Part shown: positions 1 to 11,566 of the stretch, in pieces | Layout: each line of letters starts with the position of its first letter | Numbering within the stretch: position 1 is the first letter of the stretch | Assembly: GCA_022578605.1 (NCBI GenBank) | Contig: MU394100.1 | Location: forward strand, 124,001 to 188,000 | Length of the DNA: 64,000 nt | Reading direction: 5' to 3' | Origin: Camillea tinctor | Taxonomy: Eukaryota > Ascomycota > Sordariomycetes > Xylariales > Xylariaceae | Position numbers and translations under genes: made by a program | Notes under the pieces: model-generated | Database searches by the model: none | Seen by the model: only the letters and a program-made list of their open reading frames with translations | What the model was told of the DNA's origin: nothing

Positions 1-1
1 C

Positions 2-1744
2 CAGGACAACAGCGAGCAGGACGAGCTACTTGCTGCCCACGAGAAGAAGATTGCCGAGCTCGAGTCCGAACTTTCTGGCTGGGAAAGCAAACACCAGACC
101 GCTTTGGAATCCATGAAGGGCACCGAACAGCAGATGATGCAGACAATCGAGGAACTCGAGGCCCAGGTGGCTGCTATTAATGCCAAATTCGACGAGGCTC
201 AAGATAAGGAAGCAAAGACTGGCGATGAGGCTAAGGAGGCCGAAACCAAGCACCAAATCTTGGTTGCATCACTCCGTGGCGAGATTGAGGAGTACAAGTC
301 TATCATCAGCAACAACTCCGCTAAAGTTGCTGAGCTAGAAGAGGCTCACTCTATTGCCAAAGCACAGCTTGAACAGGCCTATCAGGAACGCGATCTCGTG
401 TCGGCTGAGGCTAGCGCTCAAAGGGAATTAATTGATCAGCTAGAAACCCAGATTGCCGAACACGAGAAGGCCCTGAGAACTCGCGAGCAGAAGATCGGAG
501 ATCTGCAAGCTACCCATGTTGAGGAGCTTGATCGAGTTAGGGCTAGCACTAAGAGCGACTTCGATTCTCAATTAAACATCCTTATGATGGAGCATGCCGA
601 GAACATCAAGCTGCTGGAAAGCGACGCCGCCGAGGCCCGAGAAGAGCTCATGAAGATCGCTACTCAGGTTGCCTTTGCATACGGACTCGATGCCAGCGTT
701 GATAAGATATCTGAGCGCATTGACGATCTGATTGCAGATCAGAAGGTTCTCGTTGCTGAGCAACAACGAAGGGCAGAGCTTGAAGGTCACATCGACGAAC
801 TCTCAACAATTAATAACACGATTATGCGCGATCTCGAACTCGTCAAATCCTCCCTCAATGATATACTCCGCGACGGTGACAACATCAAGACCCCCTACCC
901 CTCCGTTTCGGAACAAATCGTGGCCCTCAAGAAGAAGATGGCAGATCTGGAGAATAAGAATAAGAAGCATTCCCGACTAGTAGAAGAACTAGAGGATCAA
1001 CTCCAAACAAACTACGACCAGGCCCAGATCACGAGCAACCGATTGTCTCATCTACAGTCAGAACGCAACTCGCAATTAGATGAGGCCAATGCGGCAAGAT
1101 CTCTTGCGCAGGCCGAACTAGAGGCCATTCGTGAAGAGATGGCTGCTCTCCAGGTAAATAACTACCCCCCATCGTCTGTACCTATATAAACATCGCTAAC
1201 CATATTTTAGGCTCGTGTGGGTGAGATTGACGCACCTAGACGAAATAATTCGATCACCTCTGTCGTGCGCAAGACTGCCTCCGTGGTTTCACTGCCATCT
1301 CCACCGCCGGCCATTCCCCTTCCTCCTCTCCCGAACGGAGGTACTACATCTCCTACGAGCAACCGACCACCTAGCAACGACCTGGCCTTGGCTCAGATTC
1401 GTGACGACCAAGATGCGCGTATTCGCAGTATTGAGAGACATCTAGATGCGGAGAGACAGCTTACTGCAACTTTGGAGGAGGCTCTTACCGATCTAGAGCG
1501 CCAATCCAAGCAGGTCAAGGCTGACTGCGATGCTTGGAAGAAACGAGCTCAAGAACTGGAGACTGAGGTCAAGGAGTTGAAGGCCAAGCCGCAGCAAGAC
1601 GCTAGATGGAGGGACAGTCTCAACCAGATCGAGGAAGAGCGCAAGAAGCGACAAGACGCTGAGAGGGCTCACATTCACCTGCAAGAGCGTATGAATGCTA
1701 TCAACAACAAGAAGAAGAAGAAGGGCAGCCTCAACTGCTTTTAA
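2..1744 (+). CDS. Coiled-coil protein, C-terminal part (probably kinesin), 5' end outside window
   Basis: The frame is open from base 2, so the start lies upstream of the window. Two exons are visible: 2..1153 and 1211..1744. The 57-bp intron runs from GTAAAT to TTTTAG and is in phase 0. About 560 residues are seen. Nearly all are Glu/Lys/Gln/Ala/Leu-rich heptads (for example EELEAQVAAINAKF) of a long dimeric coiled coil. They are broken by a Pro/Ser-rich linker just after the intron (SLPSPPPAIPLPPLPNG). A second coiled coil follows, then a basic run of lysines and the end GSLNCF. A long coiled-coil stalk and tail of this type is usual for fungal kinesins, perhaps the KIF4-like class. No motor domain is in the window, so the kinesin call is inference; another coiled-coil motor or scaffold is possible. 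Confidence 0.6.
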
Positions 1745-3754
1745 TTGTGTGGTTGGTGCAGAGCCCCCCTGGCGGCTCTTCTCCTTCTCAACCCACGTTG
1801 GCTGGGGGTATATTTTCCCTCCCAGTTGTCGTTGTCTTACGCTGTGGCCTGTTTGGGTCTTTGTTTTCTCTTGCTCGTGAAGCAGGCGATGGACAATACA
1901 TAATATGCAGGGAGTTCAGGAAAGGGGTCGGCCGCATTAATCTTTTCGTCTACCTTTTATTTTTCGCTTTGGCTTTCTAATGTCATATCCCCCTTCTGTA
2001 CTTGTTGATACCTGATATACATGATCTTTTTTACTACTGCTACTTCTTCTACTCTTACTACTACTCTTACTACCGGTAGGGGATGTGGACCTGTAACCCG
2101 ATTTACCCGCCCTTGCCAAACCCGCTCTCGTATTTTCTTAATTCCTTCTTTTTTTCACGCCTGTTCCATTTACTCTCACTCCTCTTCTACCCGCGGCACA
2201 TACTACCCACCTTTTTTTTTTACACATACCGCGAATGAATCTCGACGGGATACGCGAAATGAAAGACCAAAAATGGCATGGTTATTTATAGTGGAATGAA
2301 AATGCCAAATAGCTAAAAACCAAGCAAACGGTCCAACTTTTGTCTGTGACCTTCATACCCCTTCACTGTCTCTTGGGTTGTCTTTTTTTTTCTATGTCTT
2401 TTTTTTTCTATGTCTTTTTTTTTCGGTCCTTCGATCACCTACCCAGCCAGGTCGGCAACGACCAGACGGCTTATTTCTCTCTTAAGTTTTTTCTACTAGA
2501 GATACCACATTGTGTTGTCGCGTGTTTTGATATTCGTTTTAGTTGCTTTTGCCCTCCCTTTTATTTTTCGTATGTTATGCTACCCCCACCCCTGCCGCAA
2601 CCCTTTTTGCGCCTCCTTTGCATACGCACATTGCCATCGGCGTGGCTAGTTGTTCCTTCCTAGAACACTACTTTTGTTTGTCATTGTTTGAATAGGGAAG
2701 GATAGAAAGAAGCAGATAGGGAATAGAGACTAAAAGAAGTCTTGGTGAACGGATAGATAGATAGGTAGGCGGCCGATGGCTGGTTGCTGTAAAGGAGAAG
2801 GGCCGATGTAGCAAACTACAAAGGATGATAGTAATAAATAGATAGACGAATAAGTCGATTTTTTTTTCTCTTTAACGTGACTCTCTGGAAAACCCACCTC
2901 TGTCGAGCTATGTGCGTTTATATGTGCCATAAAAGACTCAAAGAGAGGGATGTTGGTGTTGATAGAAAAACAAAGGGCAAATAAACATCTCGACACCCTA
3001 GCTGGTGTAAGGTACTGACTAGACTCTTAAATTAGGTATATATACTATACTGCCACGCTCCCGTAAAAATGGAACAGAATATCGAATTTTATCAGCGAGG
3101 TATACCAAGGAGATACATGCTGGGTGTCGTACCGTAACATCTATTTGGTACCTTGGCAGCCTTCTTCCTAGCTTTCTTCTTCCATCCATGAACAGGACAT
3201 CGAGGCAGGGAGCTGACTTAAAAGTGCAAAAGCGACATGAGCATTCAATATCGCACTGAAAGCTTAGTAGACATAAAGTCAGTGATACGAGTTTGACATA
3301 CTAAAGAGGTTAGGCTCTCCAGCAAAGTGTCTTAGCTATTGCTAAAATAACAGTATTTCGAAGGATTATTAATAAGTCCTCCTTTTCAAAGGAAACCTCA
3401 AGGGGTTTTAAAAGCCCTATAGTCATTTCTACCTATGGTTATTATACGGATTAGTTGACTACCTAACAGTAGGTAAACTACGTAGCTATTTGAAAGACCA
3501 TGCCATTCTATAACAAACCAAACGCTTCCCTTGTTTTTAGATAGCGACGTTTGTTGGCACATATATTAGAACACCCTAGAAGTATGAAGACAATCACGAA
3601 GTTATTCATATTTATATATATTCCTAACATTCTCTAACTAAACTAGCTATTCACCCTATATCACACTAGGTCTCTATGATATTTTAAATGTTCTCATAAC
3701 CAATCAACCTTTAATTGGCTTTGACCATACACACCAACTTTATCTTGCCAGCGC
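1745..3754. other. Intergenic, 3' UTR and spacer
   Basis: No convincing gene. The first few hundred bases are the T/C-rich 3' region of the coiled-coil gene. Short open frames here are low-complexity (runs of F, S, C) and lack splice support. From about 3000 the DNA turns AT-rich and forms the leader of the next gene. Confidence 0.6.
2381..2424. repeat. Short tandem repeat, T-rich 16-17 bp unit
   Basis: About 2.7 direct copies of a unit reading TATGTC plus a T run plus C. It lies in non-coding pyrimidine-rich DNA, consistent with replication slippage. Confidence 0.8.
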
Positions 3755-4381
3755 ATGAAAATGTGTAAATTCAACTACACCGGATTTGAGTTTTGTGGGC
3801 ATATAGACCCCGAGGGGACTCCTGTAAAGCACGAGCTTTGCGGCTTTCCAACCCGGCTGCGTCATGAGCCGATGTGCGACCCTCCCGACTCTTACGGCCT
3901 CTCTACTAACGGTGCCCAATACTGTCCAGAATGTAAGCCTATCATTGATAGACTACAAGCTGAGTGGACTGCCAAGAGAGATGAGTGGCGAACTAACAAG
4001 GCTTTGCCCGATGCTCAGATCAGCCGTATCAACCGGGAGATTATTGCGTCTAGAGCAATCATCGGTAAACAAGCAGTACAGAAAGGTCCGCATCATAACG
4101 AGAACCAGAGATACGAGCCCGAGCAGCAAGCCATCATTAACGCTGCCGAAAAGCTAATCGAGACTTATAAAAAGCTTGACGATGCTTGGAAGGAGAACAC
4201 ATGCGTTCTTAAGAATTTTGGGACAGTCCCACAGGGGACACTCAATGGCTGTAACAGACGGAGAAGTATTGCGAAGCACTCCATGAAAGAATCTGGCCCA
4301 GACCTCTTGGCAGAATTCGAGAACGACCTTCTAGATGAGATGTATGAGATTCATAACAAGAAGACAGGTTTATTAGGTTAA
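3755..4381 (+). CDS. Hypothetical Cys/His-rich protein, 208 aa
   Basis: Single exon with two nearby starts (residues 1 and 3 are both Met). The first about 65 residues carry regularly placed Cys and His: CKFNY, then FCGH, ELCGF, RHEPMC and finally YCPEC. That is enough ligands for one or two zinc sites. The remaining part is charged and helical (RLQAEWTAKRDEW...), with a KK-containing tail. No signal peptide or membrane segment is seen. The N-terminal pattern resembles a loose set of lineage-specific fungal proteins starting with Met-Cys and having CGH and CPxC blocks; I know of no assigned function. It stands alone, with about 2 kb of spacer upstream and 0.9 kb downstream. Coding character is good (long frame, normal codon use), but the function is unknown. 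Confidence 0.7.
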   Translation: MKMCKFNYTGFEFCGHIDPEGTPVKHELCGFPTRLRHEPMCDPPDSYGLSTNGAQYCPECKPIIDRLQAEWTAKRDEWRTNKALPDAQISRINREIIASRAIIGKQAVQKGPHHNENQRYEPEQQAIINAAEKLIETYKKLDDAWKENTCVLKNFGTVPQGTLNGCNRRRSIAKHSMKESGPDLLAEFENDLLDEMYEIHNKKTGLLG

Positions 4382-5281
4382 GTTCAACAGTACGTTGCCT
4401 TATAAACGTAGACTATAGACGATTTTACCTACTTAATCCTTCTGGATAACAGACCCTAAACAAGCGCAAGTCACAAAGATCGTGATAATACTTACCAGTA
4501 TCTCTTAATACAGCTAATTAAGTATTTTCTCATTAATTCATAAATAGTGTGCTTTTATTTATAGTAATTCGTAGGTATCATTATACTATTCATCAAGTCT
4601 TTGAGAAGTCAATCAAACAAAGTGCATTGGCCTTCCTTTTATGGCAGTTTCCCTTACCTTAGCATTTCGGTTCTCGTATTATTTGGATCAATATGACTAT
4701 GGGTGCTTGTGAAGCAAGAGTTTATGATGTAACTTCATTTCAGCTTCAAGCTGGGGGTTACAACCCGGTTGACATCTACCCCTCAGCTACATATGCGCCG
4801 AGATGCTTACGACTCTAAATATCCACGAATTTAAAGGATCCATGAATGAGCGGCTTGTTATATACCTTCTTTTTTGAGGCTGTTTTCACCCTATATACAA
4901 GGGAGCTGATGATCCGTTACAGATTAGGTATATATGTCGAAATAGCCTATTCGCTGCATGCAACGTGAACCTGCACCCCGGATACTCCGCAAGTCGCTAC
5001 CTGACATGTGGGATTATATCACGTTAGTCTGAGAACTAGGATGTATTCCATTCATAAGTCACGTTCGCCGAGCTGGGCTCTCATACTTATTTCCCGGTGA
5101 TATAAGGTGGGCAAAAGGATGAAAGGGGAGGGAGGGGATCCGGTAATAGCATTAGTGAGAGCCACAGTCATAAGGAACTCCTCCCTCCCTCTGAAAGCAA
5201 TAGTGTCATCCAATCTGAAGAGTTACCAATAACCTACTAAGGAGCCTCTTATAATATCACCAAGACGCCGTATTAGCTATA
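4382..5281. other. Intergenic, promoter side of aldose epimerase
   Basis: AT-rich spacer with no open frame of note. The last 150 bases hold a CCCTCCCT-type pyrimidine block just before the start codon at 5282. Confidence 0.6.
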
Positions 5282-6775
5282 ATGAAGTGGCACATAGTAC
5301 CACACTTCTTGGCGGCAGCAAGCCATGTTACAGCTAGACCACTCTGTGATGATGAAGACGGAAAGTACACTATAGAGTCTTCAGGGGTTAAGGCCCAAGT
5401 GAGTTCCTTATCCAAGGGTCTCCTATCAAGCCTGGTGAAGCTGATGTAAAATAGTTTATTGCTTACGGAGCTACCCTGACCAATCTCTTCGTCAAAGATA
5501 AGAACGGGGAAGATGTCGACGTCGTTCTTGGATACGACGACATAGAATACTATCGTATAGAGGACCCCATCTATAGCGGTCTATGAATATAGTGACTAAC
5601 CTGTTACAGCTGAGGACCCCGGTCACCCTGTGTACAATAGTATACCGGGGCGATATGTGAACCGGATCGGACACGGGAAGTACACCATCGATAACAAGAC
5701 GTACACCACGGAGCTGAACGATGGAACCAACACCCTCCACTCGGGCACAAACAACTGGTCATATAGGACGTGGAATGTGACCGCTAAAACGGAAGATTCC
5801 ATTACGTTCGCGGTGCAGGATGCCTCCAACTCGTCGTTGGGGATGCTTGGGCTCGTCGAGGCTAGCGTGACCTACAGTGTCAGCAACAGCACGTGGAAGA
5901 TCAGAATGGAGGCGTCGTCCCCGGACGTCAAGACCCGTTCGTCCAACCATACCCTGACATCGAGCACTTTACCATGATCCATCTAGCTGACTTTGCACCC
6001 CTATCTATACAGCCCTGATGCTAACGCAGCACACATACTTCAACCTCGACGCCTACCGTAACCCCGAGGCGGTCAAGATCTGGAACCACACGCTGTACAT
6101 GCCGTACTCGTCGCGGTACCTCGTGGCCGACGACGGCGCCCTGCCGACGGGCGAGATCGCCACCGCCGCCGCGGGCACCCTCAACGACTTCGCAAGCGGC
6201 CCCGATCTGCCGCTGGGGCACGCCCAGGCCGACCCGGGGTTCCCGGGGAATTGCGGCGGCGGGGGTGCGTGCGAGGGGTACAATGGGTACTTCCTCATTG
6301 ACGACGCGCCTGAGGACGCTGTCGTCGTCTCCCTCGCCAGCGCATTCTCGGGCATCAGGGCGGATCTGCGCACTGATCAGCCCGGCGTCGTCGTGTACAC
6401 GTGCAACTGGATGGACGGGACGGCCGACCTGAAGAGCACGCAGGGCACGGAGGAGAACACTAAGGTGGTAAGGAGCTCGTGCGTCGCGATTGAGGCGCAG
6501 GATTATGTGGATGGGATTAATCAGTAAGTATTTTTTTTTTTTCTGATCTTCCATCCCTTTTTCCCCCTTCGACACAGCCGTTGGGTCGTTATGTGGCAAA
6601 AAAAAAAAAAAAATCAGTAGAAGTAGAGGATATGAAGAAGAAAAGAGAGACACTGACGATTTTTTTTTCTCCCCTCGCTTTGCACAGCCCCGAATGGGGA
6701 CGTGTCGACAAGCAGATAGCCGGACCGGGCGACGCTTACTCCTGGGAGAGCTCGTGGACTTTTGGGTTACTATGA
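5282..6775 (+). CDS. Aldose 1-epimerase (mutarotase), probably secreted
   Basis: Interconverts alpha and beta anomers of aldoses such as glucose and galactose. Five exons reconstruct one continuous 380-aa protein: 5282..5398, 5455..5554, 5610..5936, 6013..6523, 6688..6775. Family landmarks appear in order: YGATLTNLFVKD, VLGYDD, PGRYVNRIG near the substrate site, LHSG, and LTQHTYFNLD containing the catalytic-region His. The N-terminus (MKWHIVPHFLAAASHVTA) looks like a signal peptide. Several N-glycosylation sequons (NWS, NVT, NSS, NST, NHT) fit export. Intron 2 has a GACTAAC branch site. The donor of intron 3 is the unusual GTTCGT, required by both phase and the conserved PLMLTQHTYF junction. 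The length fits extracellular fungal mutarotases. No neighbour is obviously linked. Confidence 0.88.
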
Positions 6776-8624
6776 ATTTTTACTCTCCGAATAGCGAGCC
6801 GCCAGTAAATCATGATAGCGTCCATCGATTAGCTTGTTAGTATGTGGCATGTATCATGTGGTCCTAAGGCAACTGAGAAGGGAAAAGGGGGGGATGAAAG
6901 GAGGTAGGGGGAAGATGTCAATGGGTAGCGGGTTGTACGTACAAACCTCCTAACCTAGGTAAGTGACGAGAGCCGGAAAGGACGACAATGTGTAGCCTCA
7001 TTAGCACAGAAAAAAAATCTCTTCAACTTCTCACCTGTGCCAACACCATGCTATGTTACTGCCCAACCCGGACCCTTCCTTAGTGTGGGGATCTTCGGTT
7101 TTTCTGGAAGGGGTGGAGAGGGACGGGTGCCTACACTAGCAGCATCTCACGATGTCCTTTTCCATGGTCCTGAACAGCCGGGGCGTCTTTGACGTCATAC
7201 CCCTGTTCTTTTTCCTTTCCCTATTGCTTTTTTTCTTCTCTCCTTGAGTTGGATAACTCGGAGACTTTTCTAGCTGTCATCTGTCATGTCAAATATACCA
7301 TGTACTTGCAGTAGGTAGTAGTTTAGAGTAGTGTAGAGTAGAGAAAATAAATAATTGTCTTTCATCCGCCAAAGCGAGGGGTCTAGACCGGCTGATCGAC
7401 ACCGTTGTCCCCCACCCTCGGCAGGCCATGTGTTGGTCTACCTACAAAGGAACCCCCAATGCTAATGACATGCGTGTAAGTTGGGCGGACAACTTAGGCG
7501 AACCAGATCTAAGTAGGCATCCAAGAGATTTACCCTAACCAAGTAGTGCGTGGTCTGCGTTGCTTTCAAAATGGGACGAGAATTTTACGGTTGTCTGACC
7601 ATGTATGCGGTGTTTTTCCTTTTCTTCCTTTTCTTCCCTTCTCTTTCTAGCTCTCTTTCTGCGTGTCTTGGCTTTAGGAGAGAAATCTCTGGTATGATGA
7701 GCTCAGGAGATCACCGGCCCATTATCCAATTGGTCTTTGATACGCTGATTTCAGGGGCCAAGGCTTGTGATACGAGTCCGTCATCGACAATCCATTATGG
7801 CTTACTTCTCTCCTGCGCGACACCATCGAGATTCTGTCTTGCGGGGTGAATACCCATGTTGTCTGCCTATGGATTTTTGACTTCCCCATTACACTAATTT
7901 CAGGGGTCTGCGGCAAATCGTATCATTTGCCTCCTTGAACTTCAGGGTCCAAAGAGGGTGGCGTATCCGCGCACCATTGAGCCGTTAACCCTGGGGAGCG
8001 AAGTGAATCCTTTCGACTTGGCGTTGATGACGTAGCCTGCGTAGGTTGGTGGTCAAGCTTCCAACAGACCCTCACTTGAAGCAACTTCTCTTGCAGCGGC
8101 CAGAACTGTCTTCTGTATTGTGGCGTCCATGTTACAGGTCCTTATGCGTTAGCGAAGCCAATGTGCACATGTTCTACACATCCCCAGAAAGCAGTGAAGT
8201 ACCCCCATTTTGATTCTAGATCGAAGTCTAGACCGTCTTCTCTCTGTTGTTCGACTTATCTACCCGTCAACTTCACGATGTTGCAAACTGGACTTACCTC
8301 TACGTCACCCTTCATGCTACGGATAATTTCATGCATTGTGACGTTGCTACAGAAAGGTATCGTCATAAGTGTTCGGTGTGAGCTTGGGTACTTGAAGACG
8401 AAGCTATCAGTGTTCGCGAGAGAATGCGGCTTGGGTAAGAAGGCAGCGATATGTTTTTTTTTTGCCACCTGAGGAGAGGTTTCCTGGTGATATTATTGCA
8501 ATAGCCTTGTGAGAAGAGCGTTATCGGAGTATTCTATCGGCTCGAACGTTTAAAGAAGCCAGTTACGATGTGGTGATCATCCAATATTAGGGGTCACGAG
8601 GAGGGTTGAGCGTGGAGTCTGGCT
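6776..8624. other. Intergenic
   Basis: Non-coding as far as can be seen. Open frames up to about 99 codons (for example at 7550) use non-ATG starts or have no splice partner. Several pyrimidine and purine runs are present. Confidence 0.55.
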
Positions 8625-8864
8625 ATGAAGATCACAGGCTTGGTGTTGGTGCTGGGGTGGACAATCCAATTTTGCCCGATCGCATTTTCAAAATCCTGTC
8701 CTCTTGCACTAAAATTCTCAAATTCTCGACAGACCATCAGTTCATATTTGCGCCGGCCGGGTTTATGTGCCGCTCAGCTCCTACAACTGGTGGTGATCGA
8801 CGCCGCAGGTGAACGCCCAAGCCTGGACCCTTACATAGTATTGTCCAAGGCCTGTCAGCCCTAG
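8625..8864 (+). CDS. Candidate small secreted peptide, 79 aa (weak)
   Basis: A single open frame starting at ATG. The first about 22 residues read like a signal peptide: MK, then a hydrophobic stretch (ITGLVLVLGWTIQFCPIAFS), with possible cleavage before KSC. The remaining 57 residues contain three Cys and no other motif. There are no introns and no recognised family, and it sits in a gene-poor tract. A chance frame of this length is quite possible, so this is only a candidate secreted peptide or effector. Confidence 0.25.
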   Translation: MKITGLVLVLGWTIQFCPIAFSKSCPLALKFSNSRQTISSYLRRPGLCAAQLLQLVVIDAAGERPSLDPYIVLSKACQP

Positions 8865-9431
8865 TTCTTGACGATACACATCAACCACCGGTCCTGCGTT
8901 GAGCTTGGATCTACTGCCCCAAGGCGTAATGTGTGTTGTCCCCAGTTATGCAGCTACCATGACATCACTCACGATGGGATGGGGCTACGTCAGAAGAAGA
9001 CCGTCCCGTCCACCATCAACTTAGCTTAGAGCTTGCGGCTGTTGAGTAGGTAGGGAGTAGGATTGAGCATTCGGTCTTTCTCTAGCTAGGAAGAGACGTT
9101 CAACACCCCCTCGGAACTGGGGATGAATGGATGCAGTAGCACGCAATCTCTATGCGCCGGCTGCCGGTACATAAACCTGACCTGAGCCCTCCGAGTTGCT
9201 CGATGCCTCACCATCACCATTCTTGTTATAGTTGCCTTTTACTACCTAGTCGTATTCTTCCACTCGCGAATAGTGTACTGAGCGCTTTCAGCTCGTGAAT
9301 GTGCCACTCCACTACTTCAGGGTCCCCTTTCACATTCTCCCCTGTTAGCGGATGCAGCCGAGCCTTAGACGGTCCCAATCGCAAGAAACCCGTGGTCAAC
9401 CCTTTTCATACAAGCTAGTACTGAATAAGGT
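8865..9431. other. Intergenic, upstream of small orphan gene
   Basis: No gene seen. It holds the promoter and leader of the 91-aa gene that follows. Confidence 0.5.
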
Positions 9432-9804
9432 ATGGCTACCAACGTCCGAAATAACGAGTCAGCGAGTGCTGTACAATATTTCAAGTAAGTGTTTATAGCG
9501 TGTAGTTCTTCGAGTTCCTTTGTTGCACTAATTGGCATGTCGAGTAGAGCAACAATTCCTAACCGCGTCCACTTTGTATAGTCAAGACAATATCGTGCCT
9601 GAGGCGCAAAGGCCCGTCATCGATGTTCCTGTTGATACCGGGTACGCCCTGCAAAGGTTCTTGAACCCGCAGGGTCATGCCGAGGACCGTATCCTGAGGC
9701 CCCTCCAGCCATTCCGAACGCCACTTACCGAGGATCAATCCCGGGAGCGCATGGCCGCAATTCTCCTTGCTGCTGCAACCAGTGCGGCGCCCAGCAGGAA
9801 TTGA
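9432..9804 (+). CDS. Hypothetical small protein, 91 aa, two exons
   Basis: Exon 1 is 9432..9484 and exon 2 is 9582..9804. The 97-bp intron starts GTAAGT, ends TTGTATAG and contains a CACTAAT branch-like site. Splicing joins AA to T as an Asn codon and gives one frame with normal codon use: MATNVRNNESASAVQYFN, then QDNIVPEAQRPVIDVPVD, with a basic/acidic middle and an Ala-rich end (AAILLAAATSAAPSRN). Without splicing the first frame stops immediately, so the intact spliced frame plus a consensus donor is the main evidence. There is no signal peptide or known domain. The first exon ends in a YFNQD motif that resembles YLNQD in the 94-aa gene at 11282-11566. Function unknown. Confidence 0.55.
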
Positions 9805-11281
9805 CAAATAATGACTAACGTTTATTTATGCACATCAAACATTCGATTGGCGCATGGTTTGTAACTGCCCCTTGACGCTGTAAAACTTCTAGTTTAAAGA
9901 TATGTTATACCCATATTCTAACATCGATTAACAGAAACCTGCATGTTTGTGGAGGGCATTATTATAGACATTTTACCTCTTCCCAGGAGAGGGAGTGCTG
10001 CATTATTAGACAGACGGGTACAGGGAGGGATTGGGCATTTTACGAAATATCAACGAACTCATGTCTCTACTATGTAATGATTAATGAACTATTTACTAAT
10101 ATTCTATTTTATCGTCGGTGTATCATTCAATTCAATCTGGAGAATATCTTGTTTCCGGATTGCGTAGTGTTGAATAAAATTGATATATTGAACTGCAACC
10201 CAATTGCTGTATTCTGCTCACTATTTAGTCGTGCGCTTGCATGCATATAATCTCACTCTAACCTAACCTAGCTGATTTGAATTAAAAAAATTGTTGCATT
10301 TGTGTTAAGAAATAGATCCAACTTAATTTCCGAATCCCTTTTTTGTAATTGCTGCGCAGTAGATCATTCTCGTGGTTCATTAAAACATGTAGGCTTTTAA
10401 AGAATATCCACCGTATAGTTTTGTACTAGAGTCAACCATACTATATGCTTCAAGTGACATAGTTATAACTATATTGAAGTGAGTCCTGAAGTGTCAGAGC
10501 TTTTTGGAAACTATAATTCGAGATTTAATTAACTAGTAGATTTAGGGTATAATATATTTCTTTAAATAGATCTCAAATATTTCTCGAATTAGTTCAAGAT
10601 GCAGAATCCAAGGAGCTTTCTACGTTATATATTCATGTGGGTCTACCCCTACCAGCTCAGCAACGGTATATTGTACCCCAAGTGTTATACCTCAAGTCTT
10701 TGGCTACAGGATTCAAAGAGCAACCAACATGAAGATTACAGGAGCTGACTGTGATTAGGTGATAAGTAAATTATAGAGAAGTGGCGGTGATATGTCATAG
10801 AAAGCGCAGGAGAACCTCTCTGATGATTTATCTTTCTATAGGCGAAACCGGATTGACGAAATTTGGTGCCAGGGCAGTCAAGGTTGTAGGCAACATTAAT
10901 ATAGAGTGTCGAGGCAGCAAGAAAAACAATTTTCATGTTATATTTATTGAAATGGGATGGATCCTTTTCTCGAGTAGAGTTAAGTAGGCAGAAGCCTGGA
11001 TATATTTTACACAAGCACATAGAAGAAGGCTATCTATATGCATCACTGTATAGTAAAGTGGGTCGCCCCCATATTCTATTCTCCTTTCCCTTACCAACCA
11101 CCTCTAATAAGCACAGCAATGATGTGCAACCCTCCATTGACTTTGGGTGAAAATCAAAGTCCGTAACATTGCAGCTCATTGTGGTTGTCGTAAAGCCGCT
11201 CAAAGGTTTCCAGCATACCATAGCATCAACGATAGAGATATCATACCAGACAGTGCAAACATGCCCAGGAGCCCCCTCATA
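9805..11281. other. Intergenic, AT-rich
   Basis: AT-rich spacer between two small orphan genes. Short frames on both strands at 10736-11221 overlap one another and show no family or splice support. Confidence 0.6.
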
Positions 11282-11566
11282 TTATTCTTTCTTAGAAAAT
11301 ACTGTGTCGAACTTATTGATTCTCTTCCTCGCGCTTATCTCGTGGTTGGCCTCTTGCTCTTCTATACCCAAGTGAGACCCGATAAGGCGGCCGTAGGCTG
11401 GGCCGTCCACTGCTGAGGACTGAGCAGCAAATCCTTGCAACGCGTAGGGTTGAACAGAACTACCCTGAGTAGAGGTTTTAGGTAGACCTGATGCTCTGGT
11501 CTCTATGCTAGATCTTGTCAGAGCATCCTGGTTCAAGTATCTAGAGGCAAGCGCGGGTTCGGCCAT
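11282..11566 (-). CDS. Hypothetical small protein, 94 aa
   Basis: Single-exon frame with a good start context (GACATGG) and a TATATAG-like box a few tens of bases upstream on the same strand. The protein begins MAEPALASRYLNQDALTR, is hydrophilic with Ser/Gln/Ala-rich segments, and ends in a basic stretch (ISARKRINKF...SKKE). No signal peptide, membrane segment or known domain is seen. The N-terminus shares the short YxNQD motif with the 91-aa gene about 1.8 kb away. Isolated in a gene-poor region; a real but lineage-restricted gene is likelier than a chance frame, though not proven. Confidence 0.4.
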   Translation of the reverse strand: MAEPALASRYLNQDALTRSSIETRASGLPKTSTQGSSVQPYALQGFAAQSSAVDGPAYGRLIGSHLGIEEQEANHEISARKRINKFDTVFSKKE

